A model generated the notes under the pieces. It was not told where the DNA came from. It did no database searches and worked only from the letters and a program-made list of their open reading frames with translations. 64,000 bases of DNA from Thermothielavioides terrestris NRRL 8126 (lineage: Eukaryota; Ascomycota; Sordariomycetes; Sordariales; Chaetomiaceae): NCBI RefSeq assembly GCF_000226115.1, contig NC_016459.1, forward strand, positions 4,098,501 through 4,162,500, written 5' to 3'. The translations under genes and the position numbers were made by a program. This document shows, piece by piece, positions 55,101 through 64,000 of this stretch. Position 1 is the stretch's first letter. Every line of letters begins with the position of its first letter.

Positions 55101-58100
55101 GTTACCACCCATGGCGAGTCTGTACGTAGTATGCAGAGCTCAAACGTCGTCACGATGGCATGCTCGTCTCAGTGTGTCAAGACGCGGGCATCGTCATCTC
55201 CTTCCGATCCGGCTTCATTTCCTCACAGCCGGTGGCTGTTGTTTGCATGTTTGCACAATACAATCGTAGTCAGCAGCTGTGGGGGGACAGCTCGCGACGG
55301 CTCTCTCGAATCGGGCGACATGGCACCTCGACCGTTGGCAATTGTCACGGCATGGACAGGGGTCACTCCGAGACATGTTTGCATCCGCGGGCTGAGAGCC
55401 TGAGACCTCGTCGCCCCAACACGGCCCATGCCGGGGCCGCATGGCGCGCTGCTCATGTGACCGCAGACCAACGGGTGATTTTCCCGCTCAGCAGCAGCCC
55501 TATCTTCGCATTTTTGCGCGGCTGCTCGTTCGACTGCTCGTTCGTACTGTGCAGGATGCACCAGGCGGGCTGATGTGACGGCGGGAAAACATCAAATAAT
55601 ACCCCGGAGCAAGATCAGCGGGCGTTGCAAGGTGCATGCATGTCTTTCGCTTCCCGCCTGGCTTGAGGTTTGTATGTAGTATATTGCATCCGCTGCGGCG
55701 CAACGGTTCGGCGCAACGGTTTTCGGCTCAATATTCCAGATGGAGAATATTTCCACGTTGGAATCGTGAGGCAGGGATCCACGGCACCGGTCAGAGGAAA
55801 CAAGGAGGCGATTGCCAGCGCAATTTGTCACCTGACTGACTCCCGTAGCCAACTGTGCATGCTGTAGATTTCGCACCGAGGACGCCAGAAGGCGGAGGTA
55901 AGCCCTCTACCGGTGAGCGGAGGCAGACCAAGCCTCGCCTGTCCACAGGGCAGGTGGTGATAGGTCCGCATGTACATGTATGTACAGTACATACGCTGTC
56001 GCTAGACTCGAGATGGATGGCTCAGCTCCTCAACTTTGAGCTTGGAAGGTCGTGGTGATTGCGTTGACAACCATCCGCTATGCTGGTGGCTTGACTGACA
56101 ACGAGAGACGAATGTCGTTGGGGACGTTAGGTAGGCTCGCTGGTTGGCCCGTATCTGCGTGGCTTCCCGCTGTAGGGCTGTTGGAGGGAAGATGCATCGA
56201 AACTTAGCGTTGTCTTGGACGTCGCAAATGGGAGGGTGCAGGACTCGAAAGTCGCCAGCGCGGGATGTGGTGTATGCATGCATTGTTCCCAGAACAACGA
56301 CGCGAGTCAGTTGACGGTACAAAGGAGGAATCTCAAAGGTACATGACGCCACAAACGGAGCATGCTGCTCTTCCACAGCCCGTTCTCCCCTTTGACTGGC
56401 CTCCATCTCCGTTTCGGCAACAGCCAGCAGCTGCCACTTCCCCTTTCGTCCTCATGTAGCTCCGTGGGGGAATGGGGGATTTGAGCTCCAGACGAGAGAA
56501 AAGTGCCCATCGCCATTCTCAATGAACGGAATTAGGCATGAACCATGTACATTTGCACATGTAGGGCGTCATCCTAGCTCGCCGGCGACGCGCTCCCGAT
56601 GTGAGACATCCTTGCCACGGCGCTTGCAGCGGGGCCGAGGTCGCGTCCTGCACCGGTTTGAGACATCACCCGCTCAAGTCCACAGATGGATGGTCAAGCG
56701 GCTTCCCTTTCCTAGCCCTTCGTGGTCGATCGCGGTCGATATGTTGACCGCAATTGGGGAGAACGCGGAGTTGTCACGAGGCAGCTAGTTAGCATCTCCT
56801 GTTGGTGGCAACTTCCACTCCCCACCGGCGAGGTGCCGCATCTCGATCCGGGGAGCCCTTCCGGGCAGTTCACCCCAAACCGGCTGCGCGCCACAGTCAC
56901 GACACCAGCTTGCGCGTTTGTTGCCTTGTGATCTCCAAGAAGGTCTCGGGCGGAGCGTCAGCGCCGGGCCCCGGATCTGCGGTATGGAGAGGCGCTAAAA
57001 AGGGATTCCCGAACAAGTATACCGGTTAAAGCTGCGGCTCAGAGGCCGTGCTCCCATCGCGTGCGATATCTCAACGACGAGGTCGCTTTTTGGCAAGCAA
57101 TGTCTCGCCGATTCAACCGGAGGGCGAGTCCAGAAAGTCGAGGGTCTGTTCAACCGACACTAGCGGTATCACTCAGCCCGAATACCTCAAAAGGGAGGCA
57201 AGCGGATAGCTCCGTCCCTCTTTGAAGAGCGAGCCGTGCCATTTTCGAGCTATCACTTTTCCGCTCGAGTCGACGATAACTCGCTACGTGATCCACTGCC
57301 GGGGTCGCGTCTGTGGCGCGCTTGTTGGCCAGAGCATCGACCACTCAATCCCCTGCGCCTGCGCTGCTTCCAAGCTGGGCAATCGAGATTGGATGCAGGG
57401 GATCTCGATCGGGTCATCCGCGCACAAAGTACCATGCATGTGGACGATGACTTTGTTTGGGGGAGCTGCAGAACCACGCAGCAAGGAGCAAGCAGTAAGC
57501 AATCTTTCTCGTCACAGCTTGCCTGCCGCGTGACAGACCAGTTCCACCTTCCCGGTTGTTAGTTCCCAGTCACAGCCAGCCACCACCGAAAGGAAACCCG
57601 GTGACGAAAGCAAACAAACGGCGCCTGCGAACCACCTCACGAGGGCACCCAGAGAACCCAGTCGACCTGTGCTCCCTGCACCGGGTGCAACCTGGGTTGC
57701 GCATGAGTTAGTCGGTTCTGTTTCGCCGCGGAGTTTGCTCGCTCCATCGCTTCGTCCGCGGCGAAACACTGTGACAAGCCCGAATTCTTCCTCCTTGAGG
57801 AAACGGACACTCCCGACGTGGACGTTCCCGGTGCAACACAAGATCGTAATCTCGTGTAACGCACAAAACCCAGCGATCGGGTTTCCTGTCTGTTGGTTAC
57901 CTGGTACCTCCGCAAGCGGGAATGTCGCCTTGTCTGTATCTTCCGGTGGGTACGGAAGAGATACAGCGTCCGACGACCAGTAGCCTGTAGCTTCGCGTAG
58001 AACCCCCTGCTGTGGGATACCTGAGTTAACACAGTGCGTAACGGATAACGTTACTCCGTACTGATCAGTGAAGTTCACTGAGGCTGCTTCCATTGGCAGT

Positions 58101-59570
58101 TTGGTGGGGTCCACTGCGGGGCAAACCCGGCATCCCACTAGCAAACCACACGCACGTTCCCCGTTTGATGTCGCCAGGGACACGAATTGCTGACACAGGG
58201 AAAGTCGCGACTTGAGTCTACCAGAGACGATACGCCAAGGAGGCTCCGGGTAAAAGTCAATCGCGTGGGAACATGGCACAGGTGCAAACTGGGCCAGGAG
58301 CCATTTTCGAGCTGTCTGAAGTAGACGGCTGAGCGGCTGGTCGTGCGAAAAGCGGGCAAAGACGAACGGCGCCGGCAACGGTGCGCCACGGCAGTCGTGT
58401 CGTCAGAGAAAAGCAGGCCAGGGCTGCTCCCATCGACTTCAGCACTGACGAGGAGGAGACAACAGGCTCGTTTAATAGAGCCAGCTAGAGGTGCTCGCCC
58501 AGCCCGAATGCCGTGCCCGATTCCGCCGGCATCATCCTTCGCGACGTCCTCCTCCCCCGAAGAAGAGATTTGGCATGGCCGGCCGCGCAGCCACCGACTG
58601 TAACGACGAGAAGCTCAAGCGGAACAGCGCTCAGGCGTTTTTCCGTCATGCTAGGGCCGCGGGCCGAGAAGCGGGAACAATGCGGCCTAAGTGAGTTTTA
58701 GGAGTTGGGGACGTGACGGCGTTTGGAATGGCTTTCTCTTTGGACGGGGAAGGCTAGGTACCCAGCGTCAGAGACCAAGGCCTGCAGCAAGACTTCGCAT
58801 GGACGTCTTGCTGAGTGTAAAGGGGTAGCCTGCAACCTCGGAGTGGCTGAAGCAACGGCGTTCTGTGGTTCCGGCCTGTACCTTGGTACAATCGGTCGCC
58901 CACGACGGTTACCGCTCGAGCTGTTTCCTGGCTGCAATTCGGGGCAATGTAGATCCCGTTGCTAGAATCGTCATCTGGGTTAGAATTGGGGCTTACTCCA
59001 ACACAACACTGATGGAGAAGCCAAAGGTAAGGTTTGTTTTGGCTATCCTCCGTTGGAATACCTCTCAGCCTGGCTCGTTACCTCGGAGACCCATTCACGC
59101 ATTCCGTTTGTGTATGAAGTGACCTTTGCAAACGGTCGGACGTGTCCCAGGTAGTATCAGACCGACAACCTTCCACTATTTCTTGGTTGCACGCCGCTCT
59201 GGAACCAGGCTGAAAGCCGTGTTGCGAGCCCATGCCATTGGCTGATTGGCGACACGGACGGCGTGACTCACTCGGAGAACTGCTTCGCTGCCCATCGCGA
59301 CGGCATCAACCAGAAGATCTCCACCACACAGATTCCCGGGGTGTGTGTGGAGTGTCTAAGCTGCGAGGGGTTGTGTATTTGAGCGTCCATGTTCTCCGTG
59401 TTGCAGAGGATACCCCAGACACGGAGCAGATACTGCTGTGAAATAGGGCTTCACCAACGGCACGACCACTGGTCTCCGGCCAAGCTTACCTTGCGAGTAA
59501 TCAATTACCTCTATTCCACAAGTTTACATCTCCAGTGCCCCAGAGTTATACCTCGACTCAGACCTGACCA
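52195..59570. other. Gene-free stretch (7.4 kb)
   Basis: No supported gene. The longest frame (minus strand 58378-57512, 288 codons) starts with TTG, not ATG, and has no family motif. Palindromic motifs recur: TAGTGTAGTGTA (52218-52242), TACGGAGTACGGAATA (52254-52270), an 18-bp perfect palindrome centred on GGTACC (53892-53909), and TGTACAGTACATA (55983). Confidence 0.5.
53892..53909. repeat. 18-bp perfect palindrome ACCTAAGGTACCTTAGGT
   Basis: Exact inverted symmetry; related AAGGTACCTTA strings occur at 54223-54234, 50903-50914 and 53131-53142. Confidence 0.8.
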
Positions 59571-61001
59571 ATGGCGGAGACGCTGAACGAGATCCTGAAC
59601 AACTATATCGCCAACGACACGACAACCAAGGACAAGCTCCTTGGAGCAGCCTTCGTCGTCGTAAACAAAGATGGTATGCCCCCCCTCCACATCCCGCTTC
59701 TCTCCACCGACCAGACCCATCTTGCTAAACCACCTACGCCCAGGAATCCTTTACCAAGGCGCCGCCGGCCGCACGCGCCTCGCCCCTGATTCCCCAACCT
59801 TCACCACCCACTCAATCGCCTGGCTCGCCTCCGGCACCAAACTGATCACCACAACCACGCTCATGCACCTCCTCGAGCACAGCGCGCCCACGCTGACCCT
59901 GGACACCGACGTGCGGCCGCTGGTGCCGGAGCTGGGCGCGCTGCCGATCCTGTCGGGCTTCGAGCCGGCCTCCGCCGACGGCAGCAGCAGCAACGGCGGA
60001 AGCGGCGCGCCGATCCTGACGCCCAACACGCAGCCGATCACGCTGCGGCAGCTGCTGACGCACACGTCCGGGCTGGGCGTCGACGTGGCGGACCCGGACC
60101 TGCAGCGCTGGGCGGCGCACGTCGGGCGCACGGCCAACGTCGGCAGCTGCACGCTCGAGGGCTGGGCCGCGCCGCTCAAGTTCGCGCCCGGCGCCGCCTG
60201 GTACTACGGCACCGGCCCGGACTGGGCCGGCCAGGTCCTCGAGCGCGCCGTGGCCGCGCGCGGCGGCGGCGGGAAGCGCACGCTGGGGGAGTACATGCGC
60301 GAGCACGTGTTTGGGCCGCTGGGCTTGCGCGCGACCGGGTTCCGGAGGAGGGAGGTGTTGACGGCCGGCGGGGAGGCCGCGGATGAGCGATGGGTGCCGG
60401 TTGCCGAGAGGGATGCGGAGACGGGGGAGTTCAAGGAGGGGAGGGTGCCGTGGCCGGAGGAGCCCGTGCTGGAGAGCGGCGGGGCCGGGTTGTATTCTTG
60501 CGCGGAGGATTACGCGAAGGTGATGCAGGCGCTGCTGAGGGCTGCCGCGGGGGAAGAGGAGGGGTTGGTGGTCGGGAAGGACACGGTGCGGGAGATGCTG
60601 CGGCCGCAGCTGAACGAGACGCAACGGGAGTGGTGCAAAGGGATTGTCTTCAAGTATGGGTCGGCGGCGGAGCTGCCGCCCGATACGCCGGTGGATAGCG
60701 GGATCGGGGGGATCATGAATGTGGCGGACGTGGAGGGCAAGAGGAGGAAGGGGAGCATCATGTGGTCCGGGATGGCCAATATGCGCTGGGTGAGTCGCTT
60801 TGCCTACCTACGTGGCGTATCTGGGCGTAGGCTTGCTGACAGCGCTGCGTGCAGTGGATCGATCCCGAAACGGGCATTGGGGGCGTGCTCCTTGTGAGCG
60901 TCCTGCCCTACTGCGACGCCACGGTGTTGAAGATGTATGACGAGCTGGAACGGGCTGTGTATGGAGAGCTCGTGCCTCGATGGAAGGGGGCGTCGCAGTA
61001 A
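59571..61001 (+). CDS. Class C beta-lactamase-like serine hydrolase
   Basis: Three exons, 59571-59673, 59744-60789 and 60855-61001 (introns 70 and 65 nt), 431 residues. Motifs: the nucleophile SxxK as ASGTKLIT (~residue 65), LRQLLTHTSGLG typical of the beta-lactamase/DD-peptidase fold, a Tyr motif at WYYGTGPDW (base Tyr; LovD-like relatives have the same YGTGxDW form), REHVFGPLGLRATGF, and the C-terminal WWIDPETGIGGVLLVS restored by the last intron. No signal peptide, so cytosolic. Family knowledge: fungal members include esterases and acyltransferases such as LovD rather than antibiotic hydrolases. Without a polyketide synthase nearby, a general esterase role is as likely as acyl transfer. 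Confidence 0.87.
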
Positions 61002-61498
61002 GTCTACCTAGGGTTTCCGCTCGCTGGAAGAGTTGCCACTGCTGCCATTACAGGCCCCGCTGGTATGTCAGGGCCTGCAGCATTGAGGACTTGTCGCAAC
61101 ACCGGTTAGGAATCTTTTCAGGATAGACAAGAAAACGCTCTGGCACAGGGGAAGCCAACCCCCCCCAGTCTCCGTCTTGGCTGAACACTGCGGGCCGATC
61201 CAGTTGACGATGCTTTAGTCGCTTGACGATATCAAGGGAGCCAGACATGGAGTACTCCCGTGATTCATCTCATTCGCCCGGCCAATGATCTGAGGCGCGC
61301 CTTGAATGCCCTCGTATGGCAATAATATGCTGGTCAACCACGCTTGGGGGGAGACCCGCTACAATGTGGGAGGCGAGTCCGACTGAAAAGAGAGTACCTA
61401 GAGGACCTTGCGGATATTCCCTCATTATGCCCAAAAAAAGGGATGTCCAGCAAGCGGAAGACCTCACAATGTAAAGACGACTCAAGCGTAACCCACCT
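61002..61498. other. Short intergenic stretch between convergent genes
   Basis: No signal recognised between the stops of the serine hydrolase and the NmrA-like gene. Confidence 0.45.
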
Positions 61499-62413
61499 TT
61501 ACTCCTTCATCCACTTGCTCTCCTCCCTCAACCACGTCTCGAAGTCCAGCATCGGCACCTCTTGCCGCCTCGCCGCTATATCCACCCCGTAGCCGTGCTT
61601 CTCAAAGAAAGCAAACATGTTCCCCACGTCCCTCACCCCCCACAGCACGGCCCTGCCGAGGATCGTCCAGGTTTGCGGCAATGGCTTGCCGGTGACCTTT
61701 TCAAACTTCTCCCTGGCCTCCGCCAGCGTAAGCTCGTCGCCGGCCAGGCCGACCGCGCGGCCGGCCCACTTGCCTGGCTCGCTGAACGCCTGGGCGGCGA
61801 ACAGGCCGATGTCGCGAACGGCGACGAGCTGCAGCTTCCTGTCGGGACTCAGCGCGGCCGTCCACATGGCCGTGAACATGGCGCACATCATGCCCGGGTT
61901 CATGTTGTCGAGGAAGGCGACGGGGCGCAGGATGGTCCAGGTGAAGTTGCTGCCCGTCTGCTCGGCCTTGTCGCGCAGGTACACCTCGATGTGGTGCTTG
62001 GCGCGGAAGTGCTTGATGGTGGTCGGGTGGTCCCAGCTCTTCTCGTCGCCGCCCCGGTCGACCGAGCTGAAGACGATGTGCTTGACGCCGTGGTCGACCG
62101 CGACGTCGATGAGCGGGACGGCCTGCAGCTCCTCCGAGATCCGGCCGGGCGTGGTGACGATAAATATGCCGGCGATGGAGCCCTTGGGCCTGGAGTCGAA
62201 GATGGGCTTGGGCACAGTGCTGTCTCCTTCGATCAGTTCGACGCTGCCGTTGTGGGCGTCGACGAGGGCCTTGGCTCGCTCGGATTGAGCGTTGCGCGTC
62301 AGGGCGAGGATGTGGAAGCAGGTGCTGCCCTCGGGGAGGCCAAGCAGTGCCTTGACGACGGCCCCGCCCTGCTTGCCCGTTGCGCCGACGACGAGGATGT
62401 TCTGAGCGGTCAT
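61499..62413 (-). CDS. NmrA-like NAD(P)-binding protein (atypical SDR)
   Basis: Single exon, 304 residues from the ATG at 62413. It opens directly with a Rossmann strand and GxxGxxG (ILVVGATGKQGGAVVKALL), followed by LTRN at the end of strand 2, IAGIFIVTTPG, HIVFSSVDRGG and WTILRPVAFLDNM, the run of motifs seen in NmrA/HSCARG-type atypical short-chain dehydrogenases. Family knowledge: these proteins bind NAD(P) and often act as redox sensors or regulators; others are isoflavone-reductase-like enzymes. The active-site Tyr-x3-Lys of classical SDRs is not evident, favouring a sensor or non-classical role. Convergent with the serine hydrolase and divergent from VPS60, sharing a 685-base promoter region with the latter. 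Confidence 0.87.
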   Translation of the reverse strand: MTAQNILVVGATGKQGGAVVKALLGLPEGSTCFHILALTRNAQSERAKALVDAHNGSVELIEGDSTVPKPIFDSRPKGSIAGIFIVTTPGRISEELQAVPLIDVAVDHGVKHIVFSSVDRGGDEKSWDHPTTIKHFRAKHHIEVYLRDKAEQTGSNFTWTILRPVAFLDNMNPGMMCAMFTAMWTAALSPDRKLQLVAVRDIGLFAAQAFSEPGKWAGRAVGLAGDELTLAEAREKFEKVTGKPLPQTWTILGRAVLWGVRDVGNMFAFFEKHGYGVDIAARRQEVPMLDFETWLREESKWMKE

Positions 62414-63098
62414 GGTGCACGATTGGATTGGTTGATGTTGCGTGGCCAAGTGCTGCGCTGGGAGAGTCAAGAACAGCCCGTTAAATGGGCTCACGGGATT
62501 CTTCAGCGTTGACGGTTGCAGAAGGGGATGGGATGGTCTACGTTTCCGGATTGAAGGCAGAGGGGGTCATTGTATTTTGCAACCGGCAGCTTTTGTCCGA
62601 CGTTGACGCATGCGACAACAAGCTACGTATATTTTCAGGTCGCGGGGTGCTTTCAATTATGGCGAGGAGGAAGGCGTGCCCGTTCTGACAGGTTTCTGAG
62701 AGGTAAACGCCGCCACCTTGACAGCTGCTTGACGTCGGTCCCGAACTGCATTGCGCGAAAGTGACAGGGGCAGGCCGGGTCTTGGCAGAGCTACGGAGTA
62801 TGTACTGTATTCCGTACAGAACGGTTGGATCCCGCTGCTGCCCCACCAATATGCCCCGCTCAGGACCTCCTGCGCAGGAAGGCAGGAACTTCGATCGCCT
62901 TGCTGCCCCTCGCTGTCCGCAAGCGGCCAGCCTGACCACCGGCTGGCGCGTCCACTGCGTCGCCACCCCGGTTGCCGACGCTGGCGCAGGCAACAGCCAC
63001 GAAGAACCACCAAAAAGCGAAATCACCGAGATATCATTTTGACCACAGTCCTTCCACTGGAGAGAAAGAAGAAGGAAACAGAGAAAAAAAAAAACAAA
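62414..63098. promoter_or_regulatory. Bidirectional promoter region, NmrA-like / VPS60
   Basis: Intergenic between two divergent genes. Contains TACGGAGTATGTACTGTATTCCGTA (split here as TACGGAGTATG and TATTCCGTA) at ~62792-62816, a near-palindromic form of a motif scattered in the window. The A-rich leader (GAGAAAAAAAAAAACAAA) precedes the VPS60 ATG. Confidence 0.5.
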
Positions 63099-63752
63099 AT
63101 GAACCGCCTCTTCGGCAGCTCGGCGCCCAAAGCGCCCAAGCCGACGCTCAGCTCGGCCATCAGCAACCTCGACACGCGCATCTCGTCGATCGACGTCAAG
63201 CTGGCCTCGATCAACGCGGAGATGCAGGGGTACCAGGCGAAGCTGTCCAAGATGCGGGAGGGGCCGGGCAAGGCGGCGCTGAAGCAGAAGGCGCTCAAGG
63301 TGCTGCAGCGGCGCAAGCAGTACGAGGCGCAGCGGGAGCAGCTGCAGGCGCAGGTGTGGAACATGGAGCAGGCGCAGACGATGCAGGACAACCTCAAGAA
63401 CACGATGGTGACCATCGACGCGCTCAAGAGCACCAACAAGGCGCTGCGCAAGGAGTACGGCAAGGTCGACATCGACAAGATCGAGCGCCTGCAGGACGAG
63501 ATGGCCGACCTGCTCGACGTCGGCAACGAGATCCAGGAGAGCCTGGCCCGCAGCTACGACGTGCCCGAGGACGTGGACGAGGCCGAGCTGGATGCCGAGC
63601 TGGAGGCGCTCGGCCAGGAGGTCGAGCTGGAAAGGGAACTGGCCGGGGCCGGGGCCGAGGGCGCGCTGCCGAGTTTTATGCAGGATGAGGTCCCCGAGTT
63701 TATTGACGAGCCGCCGGCTGCGGCGGGGAAGGTGAAGGAGGCTGCTGGCTGA
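63099..63752 (+). CDS. VPS60: ESCRT-III-associated Vps60 (CHMP5-like)
   Basis: Single exon, 217 residues. The N-terminal MNRLFGSS and the run KMREGPGKAALKQKALKVLQRRKQYE (here in two parts: residues ~49-62 and 63-75) are hallmarks of Vps60/CHMP5 within the Snf7 family. Long helices 1-2 (to ~residue 100), an acidic C-terminal half with RLQDEMADLLDVGNEIQESL, then DELDAELEALGQE-like helix and a Pro/Glu tail that would hold the Vta1-binding region. Family knowledge: Vps60 acts on endosomes, binds Vta1 and stimulates the Vps4 ATPase during multivesicular body sorting. The start is fixed by MNRLFG; upstream codons in the frame are leader. Confidence 0.93.
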   Translation: MNRLFGSSAPKAPKPTLSSAISNLDTRISSIDVKLASINAEMQGYQAKLSKMREGPGKAALKQKALKVLQRRKQYEAQREQLQAQVWNMEQAQTMQDNLKNTMVTIDALKSTNKALRKEYGKVDIDKIERLQDEMADLLDVGNEIQESLARSYDVPEDVDEAELDAELEALGQEVELERELAGAGAEGALPSFMQDEVPEFIDEPPAAAGKVKEAAG

Positions 63753-64000
63753 AAGGGGTGGAGATGGTGTAAGGGGGAACGAGCGGTGAGACTTGGTGAG
63801 TTGGGGAGTTGGTGGGTTCGTTCATCCATGGCGTTATGTCAGAGCATGTTGGGTGATATGAATCTAATCGTTCTGCTAGCCATTCCATAGAATTACCATG
63901 GTTGGCGTCTTCATAATAGCTACCTGTACAAATCGCTGAGCGCCAGGCGCATCTTGTATCGTCTTCGCCGTCCCAAACATCAGCCACGCATGCGATAACT
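63753..64000. other. 3' region of VPS60 at the window edge
   Basis: No gene visible in the last 248 bases. Confidence 0.5.

Noticed and set aside
57512..58378. 288-codon minus-strand frame in the gene-poor block
   Set aside because: Starts with TTG, shows no recognised motif or splice-consistent extension; length alone is not enough in GC-rich DNA.
61562..62512. 316-codon plus-strand frame opposite the NmrA-like gene
   Set aside because: Antisense shadow with Arg/Gly/Val-biased composition and no motif.

Overview
The window looks like nuclear DNA of a filamentous ascomycete, most likely a lignocellulose-degrading sordariomycete (Sordariales/Chaetomiaceae would fit; this is inference). The grounds are short 50-95 nt GT-AG introns, GC-rich third codon positions, a HET-domain gene, a fungal CBM1 cellulose-binding module, a fungal-type cellobionic acid phosphorylase and small MITE-like elements. 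I built the gene models by joining reading frames at consensus splice sites and checking the phase at each junction.

Gene-rich left part (1-35.2 kb). In order: cellobionic acid phosphorylase (GH94); a secreted Gly/Tyr-repeat protein; an alpha/beta hydrolase (3 exons); a decayed TPR-HET gene; an FAD monooxygenase (5 exons); a frameshifted small secreted Ser/Thr-rich protein; an unrecognised repeat-bearing protein; a CBM1-linker-CE16 esterase; an RGS protein with C-terminal membrane segments; a divergent SKP1 paralogue; a split tRNA-Tyr; a DHA1-type MFS transporter; a SET-domain methyltransferase; a GT1 glycosyltransferase tail-to-tail with a CE4 polysaccharide deacetylase; and a broken glycosyltransferase gene. 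CBAP and the CBM1 esterase point to growth on plant cell walls. The deacetylase, glycosyltransferase and RGS protein suggest wall and signalling roles. I see no secondary-metabolite core enzyme.

Gene-poor middle (35.2-59.5 kb). This holds a tRNA-Trp and one small Cys-rich gene (46.15 kb), and otherwise no convincing protein gene. It carries three copies of a ~390-407 bp Mutator-type MITE with 9-bp target-site duplications and internal telomere-like tracts. It also has two copies of a TA-flanked pogo/mariner-type MITE, one of them interrupted by the Mutator-type MITE, a diverged three-unit tandem repeat near 41 kb, and many short palindromic motifs. A fourth 9-bp-TSD element (493 bp, ~65-bp inverted ends) lies at 22.1-22.6 kb in the left part.

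Gene-rich right end (59.5-64 kb): a class C beta-lactamase-like serine hydrolase, an NmrA-like NAD(P)-binding protein, and the ESCRT-III subunit Vps60, the last two divergently transcribed.

Limits: no database search or RNA evidence was available. Family calls rest on recognised motifs, and every exon boundary is a prediction.
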